DNA of 64,000 nucleotides from contig NC_088780.1 of the NCBI RefSeq assembly GCF_958450345.1, forward strand, positions 40,726,033-40,790,032. The letters are read 5' to 3'. The notes below the pieces were generated by a model. The model ran no database searches and was not told the origin of the DNA. It was given only the letters and a program-made list of their open reading frames with translations. The position numbers and the translations under genes were made by a program. Source of the stretch: Calliphora vicina (lineage: Eukaryota; Arthropoda; Insecta; Diptera; Calliphoridae). Positions 45,491-56,663 of the stretch are shown piece after piece. Each line of letters opens with the position of its first letter. The stretch's first letter is position 1.

Positions 45491-47504
45491 AAATCTAATT
45501 TCAAATAACCTTTAAACTTTTGAAATGTAAATTTTGTAATTGTATGGTCGTAAGCATTCGAAAATCAAATTTGCAAATAAAAAAGAAGTAGCTTTGCGAC
45601 ACTATATCTTACGGAATCCATACTAGTAACGAGGTGTTATCACGCATGGTTAGATTTGGAAGCAAATTAATTTTTCTCAACGACGTGTCCACCATTATTG
45701 CAGGACATAGAGTACCAAAGTAAATAACTAAATAAAACTGATACAACACTGGATTTGCCAAATACTGCAGCTGAACTTATCGACCATATTTTTTTTTCCT
45801 TGTGTTACAATGAAAATTATTTTGTAAAGCTGAAAGAAATTACACACAGTTATATTTATATGTGGTACATGTGTATGCGGATTTGTGTATAAATATGTGT
45901 GTGTATGTTTGCATGTAAATCTGTATATCTGTTACAAAAGTTACAAACCAAAAGCGAAAATAGTTAAAAAAGGAATTTGCTTAAGAACAAAGTGGCATAA
46001 ACTGAAAAAGTCCATGTGGATCACACAGTTTACATGCAGACAGGCACATTTACGTACATAGGATTCATCTTTAACCAACTGCCTGTATTTTTACAGTGTT
46101 ACTTCGTGATGATCCAGTTAACATGTTTGTAAATTGGTTTAGTATTCAATAGGTTTCGTTTTAACCATACATCCATCGATTGAGGCTGTTACAAAATGTT
46201 TGCTTGTACTTGTTACACCAGACGTGTACAGTAATTGCTTGAATACAGTCTAGTGATTTAAAAGTGCTGAGTTGTGTTGAGTTGCTTGAGAAGAAGTATG
46301 GTTATTTTAGTTTAGTTTGTTAATTTCTTGGGACATATTTAAAGGAATGCATAAGAAATTGTCAGTGGAGTAATTTAACGGTTTTTATTAGTTTATACAT
46401 AAAATAATTCCAGCCAACCATATCTTAGTTGAGTTTAATATATCTGTCAAAACGAATAGGTTTTAATGTGATTTGGCTTCGACTTTTGCACTTTTTTTAC
46501 CAATTTTCATTTAACCAGACGATCGCATTGTAATATTGTTGGGTCTTGATAGAGTTTTCTTGCATACCCAGTTCCTGTTATATTTCATTTAAATACTACC
46601 TTTTTGATTACACTTACATTTTCCTTTTGTCCTGATACTGTTGATGTAATTTCGTTAAACAAGTTTCATTTACTTTACAGTTTGAATTTTATTACCCAGT
46701 TCGTTTCTCTTTCATTCTTTGCGATTATTTTCTTTTTGTTATTTAAGAATTCAACTTAACAAAAGTCCCATAAGCCAAATAGAGTAAAATATACAAAAGG
46801 ACAAAAATGAAAGCCAAATCATTTCACCGTTAAATCTCCTGAAAAGCAGTGAAATTTTTTGTCATGAAAAGAAAAACATCACCTTTAAAGTATATTTGGT
46901 ATGTAGGATATTGTGGCTGCAAAATTGGCTCAAAATCAATGCTCCATGTTATTTTAGCATTCTATTTCATTATTGTGATTTTTTGCATTACATTTGTTGG
47001 GGATGTTGGGCCACGAACTGCATAAAAGTTACTTTTTTTAGTTTTGTGTTCATACAAAACAAAAAAAACCCTGTCAAAGGCATTCATCATTGATGTTGAC
47101 AATACCGACATTTTTAAGTGTTGTTTAATTAGAATTCACAAGCATTTGTTAGAAAGGAATTTTAATCGATTTTTATGTTTTTTTCACATTTGTCCGTTTT
47201 GCATTCCTTGTTTGAAAATTTTTTCTTCTGGTTTTGGGTTAAGATTGTTTTTTATTAAGTATAGTGTTTTTTGGGATGAAGTTTTTTGTTCTATTTAATG
47301 AACATTTTAACTAGCTAGGTATTGGAAACAAATCGAACTAAAACAAATTTTGGGAAATGGGTTTTATACGTTTCGTTAAAAACATATTTGACTCGTTTTG
47401 CACGAATTTAAGGCATTAACTTCAGTTAATTTGTGCTTTGTAGAAGGTCTAAAATGTCAAAGATATTTTTTATTTTTTAAAAAAAGTAGTCGTTTTCATA
47501 CCCA
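45491..47504. other. No gene seen; probably unique non-coding DNA
   Basis: Includes a GT-rich stretch (45860-45930). There are no TIRs, no recognised ORF and no dispersed repeat phrases. The 84-codon frame at 47044-47298 is T-rich and not credible. Confidence 0.5.
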
Positions 47505-47648
47505 TGATTGGCAAGGGTATATATAAGTTTTTTATTCAGTTTGTAATTTCTACATTTTTCATTTGCGACCCTATAAAGTGCATATGTATATTCTGGATCG
47601 TTATAGATAGCGGAGTCGATATAGCCATGTCCGTCTGTCCGTCTGTAT
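47505..47648 (+). repeat. Dispersed repeat D core
   Basis: Inverse counterpart of 229-330: GTTTGTAATTTCTACATTTT, GCGACCCTATAAAG, GAGTCGATATAGCCATGTCC and a GTCTGTCCGTCTG tract in order. Confidence 0.75.
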
Positions 47649-48113
47649 GTTAAAATCAACTTTCCTTAGCCCGTTAATGACTTACAGACAGGATTCATAC
47701 ATCAATATATAGAAAATTCTCCCGGCTCAGTAGCTATTTAAAATCAAATTGCTTTTTTACCTATTTTTAACTGGATTACTAAGTCAGTAATATAGACAAT
47801 ATGGATATCTAATAATAGATATTTTAAAGAGCTTTGTAATGGCGTATATAAGACCAAAGTAAGTCGGACCTACAATGGGTCAAAATCGGGAAAAATATTT
47901 TTTACACCGGATTTTTTTTCACCAACAAATTTTTTTTTATAAAATTTTTTTTACAAAATTTTTTTTTTAATATTAAAAAAACGAAATTAAAAAATAATTA
48001 AAAAAAAAAAATTCCCATAAAATTCTTTTCTTTAATACATTAAAAAACATTTTATTAAATTTTGTTTGCCTAAAAATATTTAAAATGTTATTTTAAAGTA
48101 TGTTAGGTGAAGG
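47649..48113. other. Repeat-like non-coding DNA
   Basis: Contains TATAAGACCAAAGTAAGTCG and CAATGGGTCAAAATCGGG phrases and long A/T runs. No ORF. Confidence 0.4.
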
Positions 48114-48129
48114 GTATTGATTAGGGTTC

Positions 48130-48590
48130 TGTAAAGCACTTACACTCGAATTTAATTACAAGAAAGAAAAGACCGGTCGGTTTGATGGTTTCTAGAGAAC
48201 TTAAACTTTATTTACAAATTTTACTTACTTATATAATATTTGATTTTCTTACAAACTAAACTAAAAATACTTATCAACTATTAAACAATGCGTGAGGAAA
48301 TTCTAATCAGAAAACATTCTGGCAATAAATTATGTATTTTATTGCAGTCATAAAAGCACACAATCCCAAAATACGAAATGCAACAGTCGATGACCTGATC
48401 GTTTACATTAACATGAACAATCATATGTCACACATATACTTTACATTAATAGATTAATTTATATTTAACAAACATAAACATTAAGTTTTATAGCATTTTT
48501 AAACTACATATTTAATCTAACAATAGACTTTCTATTCCTCATGCATTGTTTTATATTTTAATCTAAAAATAAGTTCAGTATGATTGAACA
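48130..48590 (-). repeat. Bel/Pao 3' LTR
   Basis: 461 bp, TGTAAAGCAC to GATTGAACA on plus; no difference from the 5' LTR was seen by eye. Confidence 0.95.
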
Positions 48591-48791
48591 TTCTGCCGGC
48601 CCTGAAAGCTCCTAGTCTTTCAGAACAAAATATAAAATTTTAATACTAAAACTTGAATTACAATGATATACATATAAATTGTTTTAAATAATTTTTATAA
48701 AAATCATGTTTTCTTTTAAATTCAAAACAAATTCGTTTCTAACCAAAATTAATTTTATTTATATAAAATGCAAGACTAACTTATCTTTACC

Positions 48792-50906
48792 CTATGCTAG
48801 ACGAGGTAATGCAACGGTTGCTGGCAAATATGTAGTTGAAATCTTGCACGTTCTCTTAAGTATCCACAACAAGGCAATAATGATGACCATGATGATGACG
48901 AAAGTTACAAAACTGATACTGTAGTGATTTAGATGGTGGCCCTCTACTAATGTTGGGAAACCAAGAATTGTTGTTTCTTTCGGGATGTCTGGAATCTTGT
49001 ATATTTCAATTTCGCAGCTTAGCTTCAAATGATTTATTTTTGGAATTAGTGTGGATATGTTCATAGCTGGAAATACGTAATTGATGTCGGTTGTATATGC
49101 ATCATACGCCCACAAATGAAGATCTGCCGCTTCCAAATGACAATCAGCTTCCATCGTTAATATGCCCGAACCTTGAAGAGTAAGGTATTGTATATTTTCA
49201 TGACATGTTACCTCTGCTGGAGTGTCTTCATACACTGAGAAAATCCAAGTATTTGGTGCTTGTGTTTGACGCCAATAGTTGTGAAGTTGTTTGATTTCTA
49301 TTTCACAACTGTCAGGTATCTTCTTCGATCTTAGGAATAGCTGTACTTCGCAGCTATTTACAGCTCTTGTGCTAAACAATGGGTGCACCTGATGACATAT
49401 AGTTAAGTCTCTCATTCTTTGACAGTGCTCAAAATTGTCGTTGTCCAAGATGTAATATAACGTCTTTCTTTTATCGATGAGAAGGTATCTGCTTCTGATG
49501 TGGATATTTATTGAGAATCCGTCATGTGTTGTAGGATACTGGTAAACCTCATACGCGTGGAATACTTCGTTATTTATTAACGGCAGTTGAATGCTGAAGA
49601 GTACGAAATCATTTGTTGTTCTCGTAGATACTCTAGATACCTTAGCTAGTTCTACAGCATCTTCTGTTGGTAAACGTAAATTTTTGTTGAGATTTGCCTT
49701 AATAAGTTCAATTTGTTTTCTAAACTTTTTTAAAGGTAGAATTCCATTAAGGAAATTTCCTTTGGCATTAAATATAGCTCCGATTATATCATCTTGAATT
49801 CTCTCCAAGACTTCTAGCGACGTTAGAATATTTGATATGGCTGCAATCCGAGTAGCTTCATCTTTGGTGTCATGAACTTCTTTTCCCAACGTGTTTATGG
49901 CTCCGCTTAGCGATTGAATGCTTTTAAAAAATGCTTTGTTTTGTTTCCGTATAACTTCCATTGTCATGTCTTGAGCTGAAGATAAATTCCTGACAATGTT
50001 CAGCAAATATTCGTCATTCATTTTGTTTTCCTTTAGCTTTTGAACAACATCTTCCGCATGTTCCTCGTCCATCAGCCCAAAAAGAGAATGGAATACGCCA
50101 CCCACAAACGGCAATAGTGACCGTTTTTGTCTTTTTGGTGTGGAAGACATAATCATCTCATGTCTATTCTCGATTCTTTCATATATCGACTGCAAATTTT
50201 GATATGATGACGACTGGTATACTGCTTCCTTGGTTTCCAGCTTCCCAAGGGACATCATAGCTTCGTCTAAGGATTTCATGGCTGTTCTATATTCGCTTAT
50301 GTTGATATGTACCGTGATGCTCCATGATGTCTTCGTTAATCCAACCGTTGCTATCCTGTCGAAGAATATCCCTGCCTCATTCTTCAATTTGTTAACTTTT
50401 ATTTGTGACCTAACTGGACTTATAATGGCCAACATGGCTAAAAATGTATATAACATATTTTTATTTTTTACATTGTTTTTATGTTTATTAATATTTTTTG
50501 TTATTAAAACTTTATTGTTAATTTTAGATGGGTTATTCTCATCTTCTTTGTTTATAGATGGATTGTCCATCCTTTTATCATTTGCAGAATTTGATAAGTT
50601 TATGGATGGTTTGTTCAAACTTTCATTTTCATTACAATTAGTGGGAAAAGGACAAACATTGTGGATTGACCTTTTAGTCTCCCCATTGCTGGTCCTTACG
50701 TCCACCATTCTGCATAATCCATCCGAACCCAATATAGTTCGGATGACCCTCCCCCGCCTCCAGCAAATGGGAGGAGTGTTGTCATCTTTTAGCAACACTA
50801 ATGTACCTGGTTTAATATTGCTATTTGGAGTATTCCACTTGTATCTTTTTTGTAACTCGGACAAATACTCCACGGACCAACGTTTCCAAAATTCTTCCGT
50901 ATTTTT
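48792..50906 (-). pseudogene. Integrase C-terminus and env-like glycoprotein
   Basis: After the TAA at 50907 the frame continues with the Bel/Pao integrase C-terminal domain (IKPGTLVLLKDDNTPP). At about residue 140 of the 693-residue frame a signal-peptide-like segment appears (MLYTFLAMLAIISPVRSQ), followed by an ectodomain with a furin-type RQKR at about 248-251 and a hydrophobic FVGGVFHSLFG stretch directly after it. A membrane segment (FVTFVIIMVIIIALLW) lies at about 652-671, with a short basic tail. This is the layout of insect errantivirus Env and baculovirus F-like proteins: signal, cleavage, fusion-like segment and single anchor. The env part itself has no stop. Whether it is expressed is unknown. 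The upstream stop prevents synthesis from the same polyprotein. Confidence 0.9.
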
Positions 50907-52214
50907 TTATACGGACTTCCAGTGTTCACGTATTCCGTTATAACTTTTGTTACCAACTGAATCAACAAATGTTGAAAAAGATTCTCCAATCAGAAAGTGT
51001 CCTGGCGTTAGAACTTCAAAATCATTCGGATTATCGGACAATGGTGTCAATGGTCGTGAATTTAAAACTTTTTCAATTTCTGTCATCAGTGTATATAGTT
51101 CTTCAAATGTCATTGTCCCATCAGTTACTCTATAAAAATGTTTTTTAACAGATTTCACGCATGCTTCCCATAATCCACGCACATGCGGAGATCTTGCAGG
51201 TATATTTAACCATTCAATGTTTCTTTGAGCGCAGAATTCGCTGATGTTTGCCTGATGTTGTTCACTAGCGAACATCTGGTAAACTTCTTTCAGGCTGTTT
51301 GCAGCGCCGACAAAATTTGTAGCATTGTCCGAATAGATTTTAAGAGGACAACTTCTTCTCGCTACAAATCTTTTTAGTGCACCAATGAATGATGCAGACG
51401 TTAAATCTGACACCACTTCCAAGTGCACTGCTTTTGTTGAAAAGCAAACAAATACACAGACATACGCTTTATCTGTTCTTTTGCCTCTTATTTTGTGGTG
51501 TATTATAATGGGCCCTAGAAAATCTATCCCTACATTTAAAAATGGACGAGTCCTAACTACTCTATCTTTGGGTAATTCACCCATTAACTGGTGTATTTTT
51601 CTAGGCTCTATTCTAAAACACCTATAGCATTTATTTACGACTTTTTTTACTAACTGCCGCCCGCGTAGTGGCCAAAATTCCTGCCTGACAATTGCTAACA
51701 ACCCTTGCGGACCTACATGTAGATGTCGACGATGTAAATCTTCAACTAATAATTCTACAATTATTTCTTTGAATGGAAGCAGAATTGGGTGTTTTGCTTC
51801 AAAAGTCAAATCACTTTTTTCTAACCTTCCTCCTACACGTATAATATCATGCTGGTCTAATTTTGGACATAAAGTAATGAAATGCGATGATTTTCCTAAT
51901 CTTTTGCTCGACTTTAATATTTTAATTTCTTCGCAAAAGTGCTCATTTTGAATATCCTTAATCAAGAGCATTAATGCTTCTTTTCGATATTCTACAAATG
52001 ATTTGTTATTATCTTTTTTTACTTTGTTTTTAAATTTTAGAACATATGCTATAACATTTTGAAGGAATCCGAACCTGTTTCTATGGTTAATATTTCTCCA
52101 CCATAGTTGTTTTTCTTGTGCTAAAAGTACCTTGCTGCTTTTCTTTAGATCAGGTACGTCAGTAACTAAATTAAGTGCTGGTTCTCGGATTACTTTTTCC
52201 CTGAGATATAATGG
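50907..52214 (-). pseudogene. Bel/Pao integrase
   Basis: The frame is open from after the TGA at 52215 to the TAA at 50907-50909. It contains the H2C2 zinc-binding region (HRRHLHVGPQGLL with CYRCFR), then the core: GIDFLGPI (first Asp), KIYSDNATNFVGA (second Asp) and GLWEACVKSVKKHF (Glu), and the ALNSRPLTPLS-like segment. All three catalytic acidic residues are present. The stop falls after HWKSV, just before the C-terminal domain. Both breaks are single codons in an otherwise continuous frame. Confidence 0.93.
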
Positions 52215-54194
52215 TCAATCAAACCAAAAACTATTATTGATAATCTCTTTACCTAATAAACCTCTAGATATGAGATCTGCCGGGTTATCTTCTGACCTAA
52301 CGTGTCTCCAATTTATTACTTCACTGTTTGTTTGTATCATACTAACCCTATTTGATACAAACACTTGTAGTTTAGCTGGATCTATTTTTATCCAGCTCAG
52401 AACAATAGAAGAGTCTGAATAATAAAATTTCTTACATTCTACTATCTTTAAACTATCACTGACTACTTTCATTAGCTCTGTCAGCAATACTCCAGCACAA
52501 AGTTCTAACCTTGGAAGTGTTATTATTTTGATTGGAGCCACTCTTGATTTCGATGCAGCTAAATAACTATAAACCGTTCCACAGCTATCTACCGACCTTA
52601 CGTAGACAACTGCGCCATATGCTTTCATAGATGCATCACAGAATCCATGAAGTTCTATCTGTGTTGGTTTGACACAAATAATATGCCTTGGAACGTTGAC
52701 ATCATTCAGATATTTAAAATTTTCTTTAATTTTAACCCAATTTTCAGCAATTTCTTCAGGGATTTTATCGTCCCACTCCAGATTTAATTTCCATAACTCT
52801 TGGAGTAACATTTTTGTTTTTACTGTTACAGGTCCAATTAATCCAAGTGGATCGAACAACCTTGCAACTTCACTCAAAATAGTTCGTTTTGATGTTTTGT
52901 TTGCCGGATCCCAATTACATTTTATACTCAACTTGTCTGCCTTTGGATTCCAAATTACACCCAAAGTTTTCACAGACTCTAATTTGTTTGAATCTATATT
53001 TAAATCACTTTCTATGTGCTTGGAATCTATACCATCAAGCAACGACTTTTCATTTGCACACCATTTTCGTAATGGCATACAAAACCCAAGCAATATGTTA
53101 TCTATATTTTGTCTTACTTTCTTAATTGACTCTAGACAATCTCCACCTGTCATCAAGTCGTCCATATAAAAATCGTTCCTTATTGCTTGAGATTCGATTG
53201 GAAATTTATTTTCGTTATTATCAGCAATCATTTGCAAACATTTTACTGCTAGATATGGAGCCGATGCAGTACCATATGTAACGGTTTTTAACGCATATGT
53301 TTTTAGATTTTCATTTGGATTCCAACGCCAGTATATCAACTGATATTTTCTGTCCGCTTCAGAAACCCAAATGTGCCTATACATTTTTTCTATGTCCGCA
53401 GAAAATACATACCGATGTTTCCTAAATCTTAGCAAAATATTAAACAGATCCTCTTGAATACGAGGACCTGTATGCAGAATCTCATTTAAAGAAATGTTAG
53501 TGGTAGTTTTGCACGATGCATCAAATACTACTCGTAACTTTGTTGTTGTGCTTTCTGGTCTTAGCACGCAATGATGTGGTAAGTAGTACCCATTGTTTAT
53601 TAACGAATTATTTCTAATTAGCTCCATATGACCCATTTCTAGATACTTTTTAAGAAATTCACTATATTCTATTTTAAGCTGTTGATTTTTCTCTAACTTT
53701 CTTTCAAGAGCGAAAAATCTTCTCTTAGCTATTACACTTGAATTTCCTAATCTATTTGGATCATTCTTGAATGGAAGTTTAACTTGAAATTTCCCATCTG
53801 TAATGATTTTTAAATTTTCTTCGAAATGTTTCTCACATTGCTTTTCAGCAACTGTTAATTTATTTATTTGAGGAATCTCTTCTACTTCCCAGAACTTTTG
53901 CAACAATTCATCACATGTAGTGTGAATAGCTGCGACTACGCTTGGTTCTGGTTTGGAACCATTCGCCGTCATTAGTCCATATGCTACCCAACCTAACTTC
54001 GTGTTGAGTAGCTTAGTATTAGTTTTATGATCTTTTATTTGCCCGTCGCAAATCAGATCAAACACAAATTGATTTGATAATAACAAATCCACACCTTGTG
54101 GAATATTATATTTCGGATCTGCTAACTTTATATGAGGTGGAAAGTATCCTAACATCATATTTGTTCCAGGTACGTTTGACACAAATTTATCCAT
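52215..54194 (-). CDS. Bel/Pao reverse transcriptase and RNase H
   Basis: The 659-residue frame holds the protease-RT linker (TKLGWVAYG), then RT with YYLPHHCVLRPES, LRVVFDASCK, SADIEKMYRHI (first Asp), TYGTASAPYLA and the catalytic YMDD box (53157-53168). RNase H follows from about residue 500: LHGFCDASMKAYGAVVY (first Asp), PRLELCAGVLL (Glu) and KFYYSDSSIVLSWI (Asp), then EDNPADLISRG. It ends at a TGA (52215-52217) where the frame then continues into integrase. All catalytic residues of both enzymes are visible, so this part is intact. Confidence 0.94.
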   Translation of the reverse strand: MDKFVSNVPGTNMMLGYFPPHIKLADPKYNIPQGVDLLLSNQFVFDLICDGQIKDHKTNTKLLNTKLGWVAYGLMTANGSKPEPSVVAAIHTTCDELLQKFWEVEEIPQINKLTVAEKQCEKHFEENLKIITDGKFQVKLPFKNDPNRLGNSSVIAKRRFFALERKLEKNQQLKIEYSEFLKKYLEMGHMELIRNNSLINNGYYLPHHCVLRPESTTTKLRVVFDASCKTTTNISLNEILHTGPRIQEDLFNILLRFRKHRYVFSADIEKMYRHIWVSEADRKYQLIYWRWNPNENLKTYALKTVTYGTASAPYLAVKCLQMIADNNENKFPIESQAIRNDFYMDDLMTGGDCLESIKKVRQNIDNILLGFCMPLRKWCANEKSLLDGIDSKHIESDLNIDSNKLESVKTLGVIWNPKADKLSIKCNWDPANKTSKRTILSEVARLFDPLGLIGPVTVKTKMLLQELWKLNLEWDDKIPEEIAENWVKIKENFKYLNDVNVPRHIICVKPTQIELHGFCDASMKAYGAVVYVRSVDSCGTVYSYLAASKSRVAPIKIITLPRLELCAGVLLTELMKVVSDSLKIVECKKFYYSDSSIVLSWIKIDPAKLQVFVSNRVSMIQTNSEVINWRHVRSEDNPADLISRGLLGKEIINNSFWFD

Positions 54195-54445
54195 AACAAC
54201 CGCGTTGAGGAACGTTTTGAATTTGTCACTTTTGACCTGAGATTAATCCCATTTTTTTCATCTGTGGAAGATTTTTTCCTATCTAAACTTTCCAACTCTT
54301 TTGTTATTTGACACCCTTTAATATTTAGCTTATTTCTAAACTCTTTAGAAATTATATTTACTTGGGCCCCACCGTCTAACAAAACGCGACAACGTATCCA
54401 TTTTCCGTTTCCATCCTTGACTTCTACTACTGCTGTTGAAAGCAC
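54155..54445 (-). pseudogene. Bel/Pao protease region
   Basis: The frame gives a WIRCRVLLDGGAQVNIIS segment, matching the DUF1758 aspartic protease of Bel/Pao. The catalytic triplet at 54368-54376 reads D-G-G instead of the usual D-S/T-G. The frame then departs from the family (SKVTNSKRSSTRL) and RT opens in another frame at 54194, so a frame break lies around 54190-54250. Given the unusual triplet and the frame break, processing of the polyprotein is doubtful. Confidence 0.82.
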
Positions 54446-54479
54446 TGCTTCGTCATCTTCATCACCGTTTACTAAAACT

Positions 54480-54615
54480 GTCTTCGCAGGAACCCTTTCC
54501 CTGTGAAGAAGTATGTGATGATCGCCGTTGCAGATTCTACATATAAAGTTGTTTGGACACTTATTCTGAAGGTGACCATAATCTAAGCATTTGACACATA
54601 TTTTATTTTCTCGTA
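54480..54615 (-). pseudogene. Bel/Pao Gag zinc-knuckle segment
   Basis: In a frame different from the preceding Gag part, the minus strand gives ICVKCLDYGHLQNKCPNNF, then a CRICNGDHHILLH motif. These are the CxxC...HxxxxC and CxxCxxxHHxxLH knuckles of Bel/Pao Gag. They follow almost directly on the middle Gag piece, although the family normally has well over 100 residues between them, so an internal deletion at about 54590 is likely. Confidence 0.8.
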
Positions 54616-54939
54616 AAAGTTCTCATCCTTTGATGGTAACTTTGAAATTTTCTTAGCAGCTTCACCCGACAATTTCGCTTTCAACATACACATTTTTTGA
54701 GTGTTTGACACAGGTTGATCGATTATCAGCTGCTCAAACAACTCCCTAAAAGTGTCCCATTCCGTAGCCTTTCCACTAAAAGTTGGTATGTCTATAGTGG
54801 GCAGCTGAAATGGTAACGTTTTGGCATAGCTTTCTATGCCTGGGATATTTAGGTACTCGTCCCTAAGGTTATAAAAAATATCAGTCAACTCGTCATCTGG
54901 AAACTCTCCCATATAATTAATAAACTGATTTTCAGCCAT
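54583..54939 (-). pseudogene. Bel/Pao Gag, middle part (DUF1759-like)
   Basis: 118 residues with LPTIDIPTFSGKATEWDTF, a LIIDQPVSNTQKMCMLKAKL block and GEAAKKISKLP. This is the conserved start of the Gag domain of Bel/Pao elements. The frame then ends prematurely at 54583. It is out of frame with both neighbours. Confidence 0.85.
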
Positions 54940-55013
54940 TTTAAATTTTTCTTTAAGGATTTCAATCGTGACTTCCTTATTTTTAAATTTATTTAATTTT
55001 GATTCTAGGTCGT

Positions 55014-55562
55014 CTAGAATATATTGGAACTCCGAATCAGTCCACTAGTTTTATTTCGTACAGAGGATTTATACGCATTTCCTCTGTCCGATTTTACCAT
55101 ATCTTGTTCTTTTTGGAACAAAGGTACCGTAGGCTCCTTTGGGTACACTGGATCAAGACGATCCCTTTGTAGCACTGGAGCCGTAGGTTCACTTTGCCTT
55201 TCTTTTGCATCATCTCCGTCCTTCTGACAGGATGATAACAAAAATTGTTCCTCTTCAATAAATTTATTTTTTAATTGCCCATATAGAGCATTAAAATTAT
55301 TTACTGAAGTTCTTACTTCGTCTACGAATTTACCTTTAAAATAGGCATTTATTTCCATCGTAGATGAAGGAGGGCGAAGTTCCCTATCATTTTGGTCAAA
55401 CTTTTCAACCAAATCCCTAAACCTTTGTCTCAATGCTAAAACTTTATTTTTAGCTTCCTCGCTAGGAAGATTACTTTGAGCAACGCTGCTCAAAAAGTTG
55501 TAGCATGAGACAATATCTTTCCCTAAACTTTCCTGTTCTTTTATTAAATTTATAGGGTCCAT
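55014..55562 (-). pseudogene. Bel/Pao Gag, N-terminal part
   Basis: Starting at MDPINLIKEQESLG (55560-55562), this 182-residue frame is charged and helical in character (SLPSEEAKNKVLALRQRFRD-like). It has no Cys motif, as expected for the N-terminal Gag region. A frame break at about 55040-55060 separates it from the DDLESKLNKFKNKEV coiled segment that leads into the middle part. It begins about 640 bases from the 5' LTR. Confidence 0.82.
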
Positions 55563-56202
55563 TATTTGAAAAAAGTTTTATATAAAATTATATATGTATG
55601 TAATAAAAATTTAATAATCTATAAAATTTAACACGCACTTTCCGAATATTTTTTAATCAATTCCTGATTTCAATTTGTTGTTGCCTTTTCGGTAAAAGGC
55701 AAACTTCAAAAAATAATTATTATTAAATTTTCTTTAATAATAATTATTTGCAGTATTCAACAAATTTTTGTCAATCAGTCGTGATATTTTTTTATATTAG
55801 ACATAAAAAAATATACTAAACGATTAAAAAATATATATTTTTTTTTTTTTTTACAACGACCGAATTATATCTTTAACACATAAAAAATTAATATAAAAGA
55901 CTTACCTTTAATCAGCTTCTTCTTATTAATTTATTTTTATATATTTTGTTTTCGCGCCCGAGTTTGTTTTTATATTAAATTTATTATTATTTTATTTTTT
56001 ACACAATTTTTATTTATATCAATTTAATTTTTTTTTTTTATTATAACTTTTCACTTCACTTCACTTCATTTTTTTTTTTTTTTTTTTAATTTTATTTAAT
56101 ATAATTTTTTATATAATTTTAATTTATTTCTTTTCTATAATTTTTTTTTTTTTTTATTATTATTATTATGAGGACGTATTCCTTTCACTGGGGTCACCAA
56201 AA
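55563..56202 (-). promoter_or_regulatory. Bel/Pao leader and primer-binding region
   Basis: 640 bases of A/T-rich leader with long T-runs (minus A-runs) between the 5' LTR and Gag. Immediately inside the LTR the minus strand reads TTTTGGTGACCCCAGTG, whose TGG start is that of a tRNA 3'-CCA match. The tRNA species is not assigned. Confidence 0.65.
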
Positions 56203-56663
56203 TGTAAAGCACTTACACTCGAATTTAATTACAAGAAAGAAAAGACCGGTCGGTTTGATGGTTTCTAGAGAACTTAAACTTTATTTACAAATTTTACTTA
56301 CTTATATAATATTTGATTTTCTTACAAACTAAACTAAAAATACTTATCAACTATTAAACAATGCGTGAGGAAATTCTAATCAGAAAACATTCTGGCAATA
56401 AATTATGTATTTTATTGCAGTCATAAAAGCACACAATCCCAAAATACGAAATGCAACAGTCGATGACCTGATCGTTTACATTAACATGAACAATCATATG
56501 TCACACATATACTTTACATTAATAGATTAATTTATATTTAACAAACATAAACATTAAGTTTTATAGCATTTTTAAACTACATATTTAATCTAACAATAGA
56601 CTTTCTATTCCTCATGCATTGTTTTATATTTTAATCTAAAAATAAGTTCAGTATGATTGAACA
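56203..56663 (-). repeat. Bel/Pao 5' LTR
   Basis: 461 bp, same sequence as 48130-48590. Confidence 0.95.

Larger units (their letters stand above)
48130..56663 (-). mobile_element. Bel/Pao (roo-like) LTR retrotransposon with env-like region
   Basis: LTRs of 461 bp at 48130-48590 and 56203-56663 read as identical, start TG and end CA, and are flanked by GGTTC (48125-48129, 56664-56668). The 5-bp duplication is the Bel/Pao norm. Reading on the minus strand the order is leader, Gag, protease, reverse transcriptase, RNase H, integrase, env-like. RT through env stay in one frame from 54194 to 48792 with only two nonsense codons; Gag and protease carry frame breaks and a probable deletion. roo of Drosophila has the same single-frame pol-env arrangement. 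Confidence 0.96.

Noticed and set aside
45598..45720. Second LINE tail copy (SNEVLSRM motif)
   Set aside because: Similarity is limited to about eight residues. Too short to annotate.
50230..50943. 237-codon plus-strand frame with many hydrophobic segments
   Set aside because: It is antisense to the integrase C-terminus and env-like region, which has clear protein homology.
52669..53169. 166-codon plus-strand frame
   Set aside because: Antisense shadow of the Bel/Pao reverse transcriptase.
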